The notes: generated from the sequence alone by a model not told the origin. Shown: positions 25,601-32,819, counted from the first letter of the stretch. The stretch: 64,000 bases of DNA from Chloranthus sessilifolius (GCA_021018995.1 CM037587.1:10608866-10672865); one strand, 5' to 3'. A program made the numbers and translations.

Positions 25601-28600
25601 GCACATGATCTCAAGATCCCTTGTGTGGAAGATTGGAGCAAAAAATGATCTCCATCGTCGGATTCGAAGCAGTCAATGGTTTTTGGCATAGGTGCCCTCC
25701 AAGATTCCGTGGGTGTTAATAAGTTACCGAAAGAAATATGAACATCCGAATTTTATTGCATCTTATTTTCGTAAGGGGTTTCTTTTCTGGTATCGTTATT
25801 TGCAATAAAAAAATTTATACCTGCAACCAAGGGTTGCACATATAAAACTCGTTGACCGTTTATAATCAGAAAATGAAAATAATTTTTTGACCCAACCTAG
25901 CACATAATAGATCTTGAAATCATGATACAACTATCGAATGGTGAGATGTTGATTCCACGTAGCACGCATCTCCAAAAGTGTTGTGAGAACCCCTTCCCAT
26001 TGTATCCCATGATCATGAACATTTTGAAGATGTGTGCCACATGGATTCAACATCTAACTGTCTGATAAGGTGTAGCTTGATCTAAAATTCTACTGTGTAT
26101 AAAGAATCGGGAGAAAAACTCTCTCTCGTCCAATTAAGGCAGTCAACATATAAAATAATTGACTGCAAAGAAAGTTTCCTTTTTTTGTTTGTGTTGTTTT
26201 GCGGGAGCTGATGCACTGGGCTCCTTGCACAAACTGAAATGAACGAGTGTGATTTGAAATAACGCTTGGGAGGCGTTATTTCAAATTCCCATTTTTTTTG
26301 TCTGTCGACAATATTTGCAGATGGCACGGCCTTGCAAACCCAAATCCAGCCGACTCAAGCTTTGCTATCCAAACAGTGGAATTGGATTTGATGAATCCGA
26401 ATCCAAATCCAAATCCAAGCCATCAAATGAACATTCCCAAACGCAGCCTAAGAGAATTAATAAAAAGAAGAAGAAGAAGAAGAAGAAGAAGAAAACCCAC
26501 GACAGCTTGTTCTGAAAGTTTATTTTATTTTATTTTTTTTAATGGCTTCTTATTGTTTCCCCTTTTTTCCTTACTTTTTCGTCTTTTATTTTTCCTTCCT
26601 ATTGTACGAGGAGATTTACCCTAATACCTTTTATATCACTTTTTCTTGCGAATGTATGACCTTGGGATTTATCTAGACAGAAGAATTTTCTTTTTTATCT
26701 GTTCCCTTATTAATAAATGTCACCTATAAGAATAAAATACCATCAAAGGGATGGGTGTAATGACTAATTGACTTATACTTTGACTATAACGTTGGGGTTC
26801 TTCACTCAAAAATATTGACAGTTTTTTTCACTACTCATTGGATTGTAGAATAGGAGGGGGCTTTATAAGGAGAATTTGGGCAATGGAATATGCAGCAATC
26901 TCCTTAGTTTTGGTTTGCCAAATATAATATTTCAGCGTGCAAATTAACCACGACTTGGATCATGCCATCCAGAATGAGATGTGAAAGGGGTTGCCATTTC
27001 GGGTAACCTTGGTGTAGATAAAACATGTTTGAGGTCAACACCAATGCACAAACAGAAAACCCATAAAAGAAAAAAGGCTGTGTTTGGGAGCGTGGATTTG
27101 AATTTCGGAATTTGGATTTGGATCTCCTAAATCCAAATCCACCATTTGGTTCCATATTTTTGTGTTTGGATTTGAATTTGGTAAATCCACCGGATTTTAG
27201 AAATCCATGTGTGTATTGTAAACAAGTGGATTTGTAAATAACACCTCCCAGGCGTTATTTGCAAATCCAAATCTTACACAAGCATATAATTGGCTATGTT
27301 TACTGAATAAAAAGTTGTTACCTAGTGCTATCATAGGTACGGTTCAACCTGATACTCGACCCGCTTGAGCTAAGTATATTTAAGCTTAATCGATCTGGTT
27401 GGGTTGGTCATGAGGCATCCGGCCTGACCTGCAGGTTGGGTTGGGTTGGGTTGGGTCAAAACCGAAAACCGATAGGTTGGGTCGAAACCGAAACCCAATC
27501 GGTTTTTGGTTTGGGTACCTCGAAACTGAAAACCGACGCCTTAAGTTGAGTAAACCGAGGCTTAAATGGGCCTTAACTGATCCAAACCGAATCCAAGCTG
27601 GCCCAAACCGTCCCGAACCGGGCTGAACCGGTGGTAAATGGACCGGATAGAATAGGTACCAAACCCGAACTGACCCAACCCAAGCTTAAGTAATTACTGC
27701 AACGGCTAGAAAATTAGTTGTTGTAGTCGTCGTTGGGCTGCAACGACTCGTTTTTGGCCATTGCAACCCACCTTTGTACACACCCCCCCCCCCCTTCCCC
27801 CCCCCCCCGGGGGGGTGTCCCTGAACCCAAACCAAACCAAACACCAAAAAATTCAGTTTCGGTTCGGGGACGGTTTATGTGTTGGAGGAATTTGATGTAC
27901 TGAAACCGATATATTTCAGTTCGGTTTTGGTTTGTGGTGTACTGAACTGAAAAAATCGGATTCAATTCGGTTTGGTACACCGAACTTGCATCCCGACCTA
28001 TATAGAATGAAGGAAACCAATGAAATATAAATTATTTTTATAAAAAAAATAGTCAAATGAAGTATCTATAAATTCTTGGGCCAAATCTTAAGGCAATGCT
28101 TAAATATCCAAACAAGAGATTTGCAAATTCAAATATTTCAAATTCTGAATTTGAAATGCCTGAATTTGAAATACTTTAATTTGAGACCACGTTCCCAAAC
28201 GCAGCCTAAATGTTTAGTGTCAAGGAATTCTTAACTACGTCTATCTAATGAATGAGATTACAAAGATTCATTAAAGATACAAATCCTCACCTAAATTATA
28301 AAAGACATCAGTTGAAAGTAATATTGAAAGCTAAAATGCATCACCGTGACGATGATTTCGAAGAGTAAAATTGAGAGAGAGAGAGATAAACTAGAACAAG
28401 CCCACCTTGAACGCATCAGTTTTGCCTTTGGTGATTTGATTTCTAGCGATGCAGCTATTGATCACGTCCCGCGTGAATTCATCTGGATTCTTCCCGTCAT
28501 CAATCAAACTAAACACCAGTAAAAAAAGATGCAGGCAGTGAAAAAAGAGGCGAATGAGTTATATACGAAGAAGTACAGAACCAACAAGAACACAACACAC

Positions 28601-29041
28601 ACACACACAAAAAAAAAAACTCACTTCACGACCTCCATGGGAACCTGAATGTTGCAATTATCCGCCAATTTCTGCATCATATCGAGCTCTGTGACGACTG
28701 CGTTCCTGAAAAACGAAACCCTAGAATCAAGAACCCTGAAATATGAAATAAACACAAATAAATAAAATAAAAAATATATGATATGGCATTGGAAAATTGG
28801 ATATATGGATTATATGAAGGGAATGAAATTATAGGGATCGTTAATACAGGCGTTGTAGGAGAGGGAGTTGGGAGGCCATGCTGAAGGAGGAGACGGTGAG
28901 GTGGAGCTGGTGGAGAAGGCCTAGGGTCTTCTGAATGGAATTGATGACCTGGTTGAGGTTCTGCTTTGGGTCATCGGGGTCGTTGTTGGGTGCCGTCCCC
29001 CCATTACCAGAAACGGCAGTCGTTGCAGCAGAATCCGTCAT
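4271..29041 (-). CDS. MED10: Mediator of RNA polymerase II transcription subunit 10
   Basis: MED10 is a small nuclear subunit of the middle module of the Mediator complex, which links transcription factors to RNA polymerase II. Five exons (28848-29041, 28625-28705, 28406-28508, 22929-23018, 4271-4342) join in frame at GT-AG sites to give 179 residues, close to other plant MED10 proteins. Family signatures run in order: a variable acidic N-terminus, then [112 protein letters not shown], and a basic tail [16 protein letters not shown]. The start ATG is the first in the exon and fits the family N-terminus. No inactivating change is seen. Introns are 142, 116, 5387 and 18586 bp, and the last two are packed with transposons. 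Exon structure comes from family knowledge and splice sites, not from transcripts. Confidence 0.93.
4947..5005. repeat. (TA)n microsatellite, micron-like repeat
   Basis: 59 bp of uninterrupted TA. It is followed about 70-80 bp later by GTGCGCAAGGTCGATCAAAG, a sequence that also follows the TA tracts near 16860, 18920 and 19670. It lies just left of the chromovirus (5101). Confidence 0.8.
5101..6096 (-). repeat. Chromovirus 3' LTR
   Basis: A 996 bp terminal repeat matching 15320-16374 along its length, from TGACATGGGACAACGACC at the left edge to a right edge ending CCA. It contains several copies of the palindrome TCGCTCGAGCGA and close variants between about 5740 and 5955, interspersed with the motif GCCGAAAGTTTT. 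Immediately outside is the polypurine-type sequence at 6097-6110. Confidence 0.88.
6097..6110 (-). promoter_or_regulatory. Polypurine tract of the chromovirus
   Basis: On the minus strand GGTCCAGGGGAAT lies directly before the 3' LTR start TGGCTGGG. It is in the position of the plus-strand primer and is mostly purine. Confidence 0.55.
6110..6577 (-). pseudogene. Integrase C-terminus and chromodomain
   Basis: The frame [20 protein letters not shown] leads to [15 protein letters not shown], the usual integrase tail. A broken chromodomain follows: [16 protein letters not shown] in one frame, then after a shift near 6235, [19 protein letters not shown] in another. This pattern places the element in the chromovirus branch of Ty3/gypsy. 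In active elements the chromodomain steers insertion toward marked chromatin. Confidence 0.75.
6630..7692 (-). pseudogene. Chromovirus integrase, split by a MITE
   Basis: The HHCC zinc region is at about 7650-7530 ([18 protein letters not shown]). The first catalytic Asp is in [10 protein letters not shown], the second in [16 protein letters not shown] at about 7215-7260, and the Glu in [13 protein letters not shown] at about 6920-6960. The 209 bp MITE at 6968-7176 sits between the second Asp and the Glu, so it destroys the catalytic core. The C-terminal part with [19 protein letters not shown] follows at 6800-6740. Confidence 0.88.
6968..7176. mobile_element. hAT-like MITE, copy 1
   Basis: A 209 bp element. 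The left end CATGGGTCAAAA and the right end TTTTGATCCATG are inverted repeats. It is flanked by an exact 8 bp duplication GATGAGAA at 6960-6967 and 7177-7184. The interior is full of CGATACGTATCG-type short palindromes. It is the same family as the copy at 10500. It interrupts the chromovirus integrase. Confidence 0.85.
7661..9180 (-). pseudogene. Chromovirus reverse transcriptase and RNase H
   Basis: The RT N-terminus [20 protein letters not shown] is at 9180-8911. The catalytic YFDD ([10 protein letters not shown]) is intact at about 8609-8630. The RT end and RNase H domain ([51 protein letters not shown]) fill 8317-7700. Frames break at about 8910 and 8320. The enzymes would make cDNA from the element RNA and degrade the template. 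Confidence 0.88.
9371..9826 (-). pseudogene. Chromovirus aspartic protease region
   Basis: A 151-residue frame with the retropepsin layout of plant gypsy elements. It has [15 protein letters not shown] (the usual D-S/T-G is changed to DSE, so the catalytic glycine is lost) and later [21 protein letters not shown], the flap-end signature. It lies between the gag zinc knuckle and RT, as expected. The active-site change suggests an inactive enzyme. Confidence 0.8.
9840..10029 (-). pseudogene. Chromovirus gag, zinc-knuckle end
   Basis: This is the continuation of gag on the far side of the nested element. It encodes a Ser/Thr/Lys-rich linker and then a CCHC zinc knuckle ([16 protein letters not shown]), with the Cys-x2-Cys-x4-His-x4-Cys spacing intact. 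An in-frame stop lies just after the second cysteine, at about 9930. The knuckle normally binds the RNA genome. Confidence 0.75.
10030..11354 (+). repeat. TR-GAG 5' LTR (with MITE)
   Basis: Begins TGAAGGGGCCATCAAG and ends GTTGTCCCACGTCA. It matches 13153-14262 except for the MITE at 10500-10790. It includes GTCGCTCGAGCGAC at about 10143-10156 and related motifs to 10310. Confidence 0.88.
10500..10790. mobile_element. hAT-like MITE, copy 2
   Basis: A 291 bp insertion in the 5' LTR of the nested element, absent from the 3' LTR, so the empty site is visible in the same window. The ends are CATGGATCAAAAT and its exact inverse. The flanking 8 bp duplication GTGCAAAC lies at 10492-10499 and 10791-10798. 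The interior carries many ATCGTCCGATAC-like motifs, as in the copy at 6968. Confidence 0.9.
11356..11370 (+). promoter_or_regulatory. Primer binding site of the nested element
   Basis: TTTTGGTATCAAAGC follows the 5' LTR by one base. It resembles the tRNA-Met primer site TGGTATCAGAGC with one mismatch. Confidence 0.65.
11464..12664 (+). pseudogene. TR-GAG gag protein, broken
   Basis: The frame starts [17 protein letters not shown] and has a predicted coiled coil ([20 protein letters not shown]). After a frame shift near 11720, capsid-like residues [17 protein letters not shown] and [14 protein letters not shown] follow. After another shift come a Ser-rich linker and a CCHC knuckle [14 protein letters not shown] at about 12380-12425. 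The gag layout parallels the chromovirus gag at 14.3-15.1 kb, supporting a shared origin. In life it would package the element RNA. Confidence 0.82.
12633..13040 (+). pseudogene. Uncharacterised acidic frame after gag
   Basis: A 135-residue frame, rich in Asp, Glu, Pro and Asn, that overlaps the end of gag. It has [20 protein letters not shown] and [18 protein letters not shown]. It lies where a protease would sit in a full element, but I see no D-T/S-G motif and no flap signature. It may be a diverged remnant or simply the gag tail in another frame. Confidence 0.35.
13144..13152 (+). promoter_or_regulatory. Polypurine tract of the nested element
   Basis: GGAGAGAAT directly precedes the 3' LTR start TGACAGGGAC, in the expected position for the plus-strand primer. 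Confidence 0.6.
13153..14262 (+). repeat. TR-GAG 3' LTR
   Basis: A 1110 bp terminal repeat, TGACAGGGACATC to GTCCCGTGTCA, pairing with 10030-11354. It holds CTCGAGCGA palindromes at 13335-13510 and keeps the empty site of the MITE found in the 5' copy (at about 13698). Direct descent from one insertion event is clear. Confidence 0.88.
14263..15145 (-). pseudogene. Chromovirus gag, N-terminal and capsid part
   Basis: Two minus-strand frames make up the first part of gag. The first begins [15 protein letters not shown] and holds a short coiled coil with [12 protein letters not shown]. The second has the capsid-like Retrotrans_gag pattern [36 protein letters not shown], then [15 protein letters not shown] and [13 protein letters not shown]. 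The frame shifts at about 14830 and 14560. At 14262 the gene is cut by the TR-GAG element and resumes at 10029. Gag forms the particle in which the element RNA is copied. Confidence 0.85.
15304..15317 (-). promoter_or_regulatory. Primer binding site, tRNA-Met type
   Basis: Read on the minus strand, two bases after the 5' LTR comes TTGGTATAAAAGCC. This is a slightly mutated form of TGGTATCAGAGC, the common plant initiator tRNA-Met primer site. The nested element has TTGGTATCAAAGC at the same place. Confidence 0.65.
15320..16374 (-). repeat. Chromovirus 5' LTR
   Basis: A 1055 bp terminal repeat pairing with 5101-6096. It is longer mainly because of small insertions, for example around 15640-15680 and 16130-16160. 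The edges are TGACGCGCGACAACGACC and GGCGTCCCGCCA. It carries the same cluster of CTCGAGCG palindromes at about 15995-16225. It drives the element leftwards. Confidence 0.88.
16551..17010. repeat. Micron-like repeat with CT-AT-AG microsatellite
   Basis: (CT)n at 16813-16853, (AT)n at 16854-16867 and (AG)n at 16868-16881 form a perfect hairpin-type compound microsatellite. About 85 bp later comes ACACAAGGTCAATCACTGAC, shared with three other TA loci in this intron. A second short TA tract lies at 16605-16616 after GGGACTCCTT. No gene. Confidence 0.6.
17820..18303. repeat. Micron-like repeats ending in (TA)n
   Basis: A short AT tract at 17822-17832 is followed by GGGTTCAAACCCTATGACG and GCCATGTGGCACCCAA. 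A second unit has GCCACGTGGCACCAA at 18174-18187 and leads into 64 bp of TA at 18240-18303. Both units share the CCACGTGGCACC core with the copies at 19500 and 19733. No coding potential. Confidence 0.6.
18866..19015. repeat. Micron-like repeat with (ATAC)n(AT)n
   Basis: (ATAC)n at about 18878-18910 passes into (AT)n to 18924. Then come AGGGTTAAACCCTGCACTAG and, at 18999-19012, CACAAGGTCGATCA. The layout matches the loci at 4947 and 19597. Confidence 0.6.
19497..19800. repeat. Micron-like repeat with long (TA)n
   Basis: CCACGTGGCACCAAACCC lies at 19503-19520, a 77 bp TA tract at 19597-19673, a second GCCACGTGGCACCCAA at 19734-19749 and GCACAAGGTCAACC at 19777-19790. The TA tract gives spurious Tyr-Ile open frames on both strands. 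Confidence 0.65.
19880..21480 (-). mobile_element. RTE-type LINE remnant A
   Basis: Minus-strand translation gives, in LINE order, DQFRFIPGRLTTE and [12 protein letters not shown] (RT) at about 21470-21370. [20 protein letters not shown] follows at about 21050-20985. The post-RT tail GYKEMTRRQ with [12 protein letters not shown] lies at about 20270-20180. These correspond to the plant RTE signatures QFGFMPGRST, LE.KG.RLSR.KTEYMEC and EMRMLRWMCG. Many stops and insertions make it dead. The stretch 20340-20930 between the blocks is unrelated and contains an imperfect 55 bp direct duplication (20581-20634 and 20675-20730). Confidence 0.7.
20581..20730. repeat. Imperfect direct duplication, about 55 bp
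   Basis: CTTCCCATAAACAAGGTCCA at 20584 and CTTCCCATAAACAAGTTCCA at 20678 head two copies about 94 bp apart. They continue as AGATCA.CTTCTT.GAA..TGT.ACATGCAT. Function unknown. Confidence 0.65.
21481..22877. other. No recognisable gene
   Basis: This is intronic sequence between the RTE LINE remnant and MED10 exon 4. It has a GT microsatellite at about 22510-22532 and a 60 bp imperfect duplication of ATATTTGTTGGTATGCGGTA (22335 and 22373). I see no protein motif and no clean transposon ends. Confidence 0.5.
22929..23018 (-). CDS. MED10: MED10 coding exon 4
   Basis: A 90 bp, phase-0 exon behind a good polypyrimidine acceptor (TTTTCTTTTCAG). It encodes [20 protein letters not shown] and [10 protein letters not shown]. 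The donor is GCT|GTAAGTTA at 22928, close to consensus. If the following intron were retained, translation would add 16 residues and stop at 22878. Confidence 0.92.
23890..24400 (-). mobile_element. L1-type LINE C-terminal remnant
   Basis: On the minus strand, 24385-24320 reads [20 protein letters not shown], which is the conserved end of a plant L1 zinc-binding domain (W..W.ERN.RIF). Downstream sequence to about 23890 is a degenerate LINE tail. No RT is present, so it is a 5'-truncated copy inside MED10 intron 3. Confidence 0.55.
24480..25145 (-). mobile_element. RTE-type LINE remnant B
   Basis: This block is clearly homologous to remnant A. The same blocks occur in the same order: an RT piece (AAGTTGGAACTTTCTAGATA on the minus strand) at about 25065-25145 and the tail GYKEATRRQ with [19 protein letters not shown] at about 24840-24750. 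The EMRIVRW motif is kept better than in remnant A. It is truncated and full of stops. Confidence 0.65.
25216..26448. mobile_element. PIF/Harbinger-like non-autonomous element 1
   Basis: A 1233 bp element with the left end GGGTGCGCTTGGGAAC and the right end GTTCCCAAACGCAGCC (one to two mismatches as inverted repeats). TAA flanks it at 25213-25215 and 26449-26451. A 3 bp TAA/TTA target is typical of PIF/Harbinger. Subterminal sequence is rich in ATTTGAAAT and CCAAATCC words, and a palindromic AATAACGC..GGCGTTATT lies at 26259-26282. There is no transposase. Its middle (25480-26200) contains pieces related to the repeats at 29.9-30.7 kb. Confidence 0.7.
26465..26495. repeat. (AAG)n microsatellite
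   Basis: About ten AAG units just outside the right end of Harbinger-like element 1. It gives a false lysine or arginine run in translated frames. Confidence 0.8.
27076..28206. mobile_element. PIF/Harbinger-like non-autonomous element 2
   Basis: 1131 bp. The left end is GGCTGTGTTTGGGAGCGTGG and the right end CCACGTTCCCAAACGCAGCC, an almost perfect 20 bp inverted pair. The right flank is TAA and the left flank AAA. It shares ends and the subterminal AATAAC..CC..GGCGTTATT palindrome (27238-27259) with element 1. Its interior holds GGGTT repeats (27435-27465), AACCGAAACC-rich DNA and the C12-TT-C12-G8 tract at 27783-27816, probably from secondary insertions. Confidence 0.7.
27783..27816. repeat. 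Poly-C / poly-G tract
   Basis: Twelve C, TT, twelve C, then eight G. It can form a hairpin, and the complementary strand can form a G-quadruplex. Such a run is prone to slippage and to sequencing error, so its exact length is uncertain. Confidence 0.85.
28406..28508 (-). CDS. MED10: MED10 coding exon 3
   Basis: A 103 bp exon after the acceptor GTGTTTAG. It encodes [20 protein letters not shown] and [15 protein letters not shown]. This is the most conserved stretch of plant MED10. The donor is AAG|GTGGGC at 28405. The 5387 bp intron 3 that follows contains two Harbinger-like elements and LINE remains. Confidence 0.92.
28625..28705 (-). CDS. MED10: MED10 coding exon 2
   Basis: An 81 bp exon after the acceptor TTTTTCAG at 28706-28713. 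It encodes [17 protein letters not shown] and NIQVPMEVV, a family-typical helix. The donor is GTGAA|GTGAGT at 28624. The split Asn codon (AA|T) is completed in exon 3. Confidence 0.92.
28848..29041 (-). CDS. MED10: MED10 coding exon 1
   Basis: This exon carries the start codon at 29039-29041 and 64 codons plus two bases. It covers the Asn/Gly/Thr-rich N-terminus, the DDPKQNLNQ motif and LPLLQR. The donor is CCT|GTATTA at 28847. The split Leu codon (CT|G) is completed in exon 2, which rules out the tyrosine and stop that a read-through frame gives. Confidence 0.92.
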
Positions 29042-29250
29042 CCCCTTCCTTCCGCTCAGGCCTCAGGGCAAACTTTCGGCTGAAATATTGTAGTGCTTGA
29101 TGATTAGTGCCTTTATGTAGAAAAGAAATTTTCATTTTCACTATCAAAAGAAAATTGCATTTTCTACCTAACGTGAACTATTAATGTATGACAGGATGTA
29201 ACTTGGCATTTAGTAGGCCTTTTTTTTAGAATAGGTATCTCCTAGCATAG
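29042..29250 (-). promoter_or_regulatory. MED10: MED10 5' UTR and proximal promoter region
   Basis: This is the sequence upstream of the MED10 ATG on the minus strand. The first 50 bases (CTCAGGCCTGAGCGG-like, GC-rich) are the likely 5' UTR. Further up the DNA turns AT-rich. I see no convincing TATA box, which is common for housekeeping genes. The assignment rests on position only. Confidence 0.4.
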
Positions 29251-29929
29251 AAGAGGCTACGTCTACATACACATATATGTTCGTTTTCAACTTTTAAATT
29301 ACAACATCTGTTGTTATTTTCCATTCAGCTTTTTGAAAGAAACTTCGGTTCTCAACACAAATTAGTCAGCTTCTTATATGAACACCATATAGTCATGGCC
29401 CTTGCTACTTGAATCGTCTAAAACTCTAATGGATATCAAAAAAATCTAAAAAGTGAACTTTATGGCATAAAAATCAACCCATCACCTATCGTGTTAATCC
29501 AATACATCTGGGCTAAATGAGATGAGAAAATCAAATTACTACTAATTAAGTAAGTTTTGTTTTTTCATTAGTTTATCATTTACTACCTAAAGAAAGCATC
29601 TTAATTTCAAAATAAATTATAAAATAAACAAAAGGCGCAGTCAAGCCCACACTAAAAATCACCGATTGCTTTAAATCAGACGATGAAGATCGTGTTTCGC
29701 CCCAATCTTCCACACAAGTCAGTAAAATAAATCCCTTAGTAGTGTTGAAAACAATTCACTGCTGGCAATATTACATTTTTACAAGCGATTTTTACTAAAC
29801 TGCTGGTAAAAGTTTTTTTTTTTTTAAGGTAAATGAGGTACCTCTATTAGCTCCCACTAAAACTCTCAAAGCACCCACCTATTTCTAGCTACCCCACGGG
29901 TAGATGATTTTACTGGGTGGGGCCAAGTG

Positions 29930-30212
29930 GGTAGCTCTAAACGCACCAACGCGTTCTCTAAAAGGTGCCTATTGCGCACAAGGGCCATATTTTGGGGATC
30001 ATGTTTGAGCGTGATGTGTGCCCTCGCACACAAGGGGCATTTTTTAGGGATCTATGACGCGTGGAATAAAAAATTGACTGTCTAATAGGTGTGAAATGAT
30101 CTCAAGATCCATTGTTTACACAATCTCCATAATCACATCCAATGGTTTTTAAGGGGTTGCATATGTGGGCACTTTCACAAAACAGGCGGACGCCAACAAA
30201 GCTACCCTTAAG
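29930..30212. repeat. Fold-back family repeat, copy A (partial)
   Basis: Starts GGGTAGCTCTAAACGC and ends AACAAAGCTACCC. Its right half matches 30490-30688 directly and 30253-30430 in inverse orientation. A clean flanking duplication was not found, so the left end may be deleted. Confidence 0.55.
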
Positions 30213-30252
30213 AGTTTTGGTGGGTGATAATAGAGCTGCCGAATATAACAAT

Positions 30253-30688
30253 GGGTAGCTCTAAACACGCCCACGCGTGTTTGAAAGCGCCTACATCGGA
30301 ACCCCTTTAAAAACATTGATTGCGTCGTATTTGATGATGGAGATCGTGTTACACCCAGGTCTTCTACAAAAAGAACCTTGAGATCACGTTGCACCTATCA
30401 AACGATCAATTTTTTATTCGACATGTCACAGATCCCCAAAATATGGCCCTAAATTCACGTTTGAGTGTGATGCGAGCCATTGCACACAAAAGGCATTTTT
30501 TGGGGATCTATGACATGTTTAATAAAAAACTGACCATTTGATAGGTGCGACATAACCTCAAGATTCATTTTGTGGAAGATTGGGGTGAAACACGAACTCA
30601 ATCCTTAGATACGAAGCAATCAACGATTTTTAAGGGGCTGCACACATGGGCGCTTTCGGAGAACATGTGGGTGCGAACAAAGCTACCC
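30253..30688. mobile_element. Mutator-like fold-back element, copy B
   Basis: A 436 bp element whose two halves are long inverted repeats of each other (about 30253-30430 against 30490-30688). The ends are GGGTAGCTCTAAAC and GAACAAAGCTACCC. Flanks TATAACAAT (30244-30252) and TATACCAAT (30689-30697) match at eight of nine bases. A 9 bp duplication with long inverted arms suits a non-autonomous Mutator-like element. It has no transposase. Confidence 0.65.
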
Positions 30689-30699
30689 TATACCAATTA

Positions 30700-32300
30700 G
30701 GCTAGGAAGCATTACTCACACACACAAAGTTGGCCCTTGCACAGTTTAAAAGAGAGACTCAATATTTTTGGGACATGTGAAACACAATCTAAGCAGTCTG
30801 ATTTGAAGGTCATGATCCAAAATCTTTAATGCAAAAGATTAGCATAATTGAACAGACTCCAAAAAATATAAAAATATAGGTATGCTTGACCCCTTGGCCT
30901 CTCAACCTAAGTCAGCGTCAAGGGCCTTCACTTGACCCCACCCAAAAAACCAGGTCCGGTCCTAGTTCGAAATCCTGTAAACCTTTATATTTAACTATAG
31001 AATATAGGTTAGAGATGGATGCTTCATCCCAACCAGACCGGACTTGACGATCAAGTTTATGTGCCCAACATGGTTAAAAAACCCGGGTCGGGTGGGTTGG
31101 ATAACTAGCCAACCAACCCATTGGCTGCCCTAGTGGTACACTCCATATATGAGAGGACCTTTTTACTATCCATTATTTATTTCGATCTAAAGCTAACTGA
31201 GCAGCAAAAAGGAGCAGATGGCCATTTGAAAGGATATTTTCCTTCGGCTAATTTTCTCTCGCACGCTAAGCCCAAAGTTGCAATTCATATTTCAAATTGC
31301 ACAATAAAAATCTCCATACAAAAGAGAGGAGTTCAGCACCAATTGCTGTATAGATATGATAGCTTTGTGGCTAGTTGTTTCAAGTAAAAATGCATATAGA
31401 ATCGTAAATAAAAACACAATCCTTCCTAACCAACCAAAGAAAAAAACAGATGATCCAACTTATACATTTGAAATCAGACCATTACAACTTGAGATCTAAC
31501 AACCCAACAGCCAAGCGCACGCTGATTTCTGTTAAATGAAGTTAATTGCTCTTTATAGAAACAGGCTATGTTTGGGGTTCAATTTTATAAGAGCAGATGC
31601 AGTTCTCTACCCTATCACTAACAACAGCTCCCTGCTGGAGCCAGAGCAAATGGAGCGAGGAGTTGTGTTTTACGAAGCATAAAAATAGTTCCCTGCTGGA
31701 GCCAGAGAGAGAGAGCAGCTCTTTGGCTCGAAAGAGCTAACCCAAATGCAGCCAATTACATATAGCAGTACCAATTAAATTTATATAAGCTATTAAATTT
31801 TAGATCTCACATTAAATTGCTTATATTTTCAGGCTCCTAGTGAAACTAAGCTTGTAATAACCTGAATTGGGCACTATGTTTGTAAATCAATTTGTAGTAT
31901 GTTGGTGTGCACAAATTTAAAAAAACAAAAAGAAGTAAAGTTTTGATGGGGACATCAGATTCAAAGAACCCCCTATAATTTATCGGAGGCGAAGGAAGTG
32001 CGAAAACATCCCAAACGGCTCCAAAATAAAGAATGAAAGTATTCTGAAAATTAAGGCAAGGGCATCCGCACCCAACGAAGTCCGTGCTCAAGGACATCTG
32101 TGCCTACGGACATCCATCCGTGACATTTGGACAGACATCCATGGCCTTGTAGCTAAACTACCAACGATTATTGTTGTGCCCATGTTGTAAGAAACAGAGG
32201 AAATCAAAGTCATACAAAAACTGACTCAGCTTGGAAATTGATTAATCAGATCTCCAATAGAAAATTGTCCAAGTGTTTTGAAAACTTGGTGTTTGGTTTC
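30700..32300. other. Intergenic, no recognisable gene
   Basis: AT-rich DNA without supported coding sequence. The piece 31564-31753 may be a small MITE: the ends GGCTATGTTTGGG and CCCAAATGCAGCC resemble the Harbinger-like ends above, and TCCCTGCTGGAGCCAGAG occurs twice inside. Its flanks (ACA and AAT) do not match, so I leave it as a candidate. Confidence 0.45.
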
Positions 32301-32302
32301 CT

Positions 32303-32307
<5 letters not shown>

Positions 32308-32383
<76 letters not shown>
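32308..32383. repeat. (TC)n(CA)n compound microsatellite
   Basis: About 57 bp of TC followed by about 19 bp of CA. It generates false Ser-Leu and Arg-Glu frames. Confidence 0.9.
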
Positions 32384-32384
<1 letters not shown>

Positions 32385-32819
32385 TTAGAAACTCATGAAA
32401 TCGGATTAAAACCCCACCAAAATCTAGCTTCAAACTTCTCTCCAAACCATGATGAATCCCCGATCCATATGAGAAAATCCCCCCCAAAAAAGCGACGCAG
32501 ATGAGTAAATCGCTCAGCCTCAATTTTTTGAATCATAACCAAGTACAGCAAGGTAAAATTCCAAAAAAGGGTAAAAACAGAAAATCCAAGCTTAAATATA
32601 ATTTATTCTATTGATAAAAAGATACCCTCCATAGGATTTAGATTCATACAAGAAATAAAAATCAAGCTAACATAAAAATAACCCTACAAAATCCTATAAT
32701 ATCAAAACAGCTCTCGATTGGCTTCAGATAAAAATAAAATTAGCAATAAATAAATAGAACAAATCAGCAACACACCTTACTTATTTAATACACCCCCAAA
32801 AAAAAACCTAAAAAATAAA

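Noticed and set aside
28841..29041. MED10 exon 1 read as a complete 66-residue protein
   Set aside because: The last residue and stop come from reading into intron 1. The GTATTA donor and exon 2 continue the known MED10 sequence.
31564..31753. Candidate 190 bp MITE with GGCTATGTTTGGG and CCCAAATGCAGCC ends
   Set aside because: Flanks ACA and AAT do not match, so insertion is not shown. It is mentioned only inside the intergenic entry.
32242..32523. Minus-strand frame beginning MRLSDLLICVAFLGG, resembling a signal peptide
   Set aside because: The hydrophobic start is followed by a Cys-Val and Arg-Glu run from the TC/CA microsatellite. No homology pattern.
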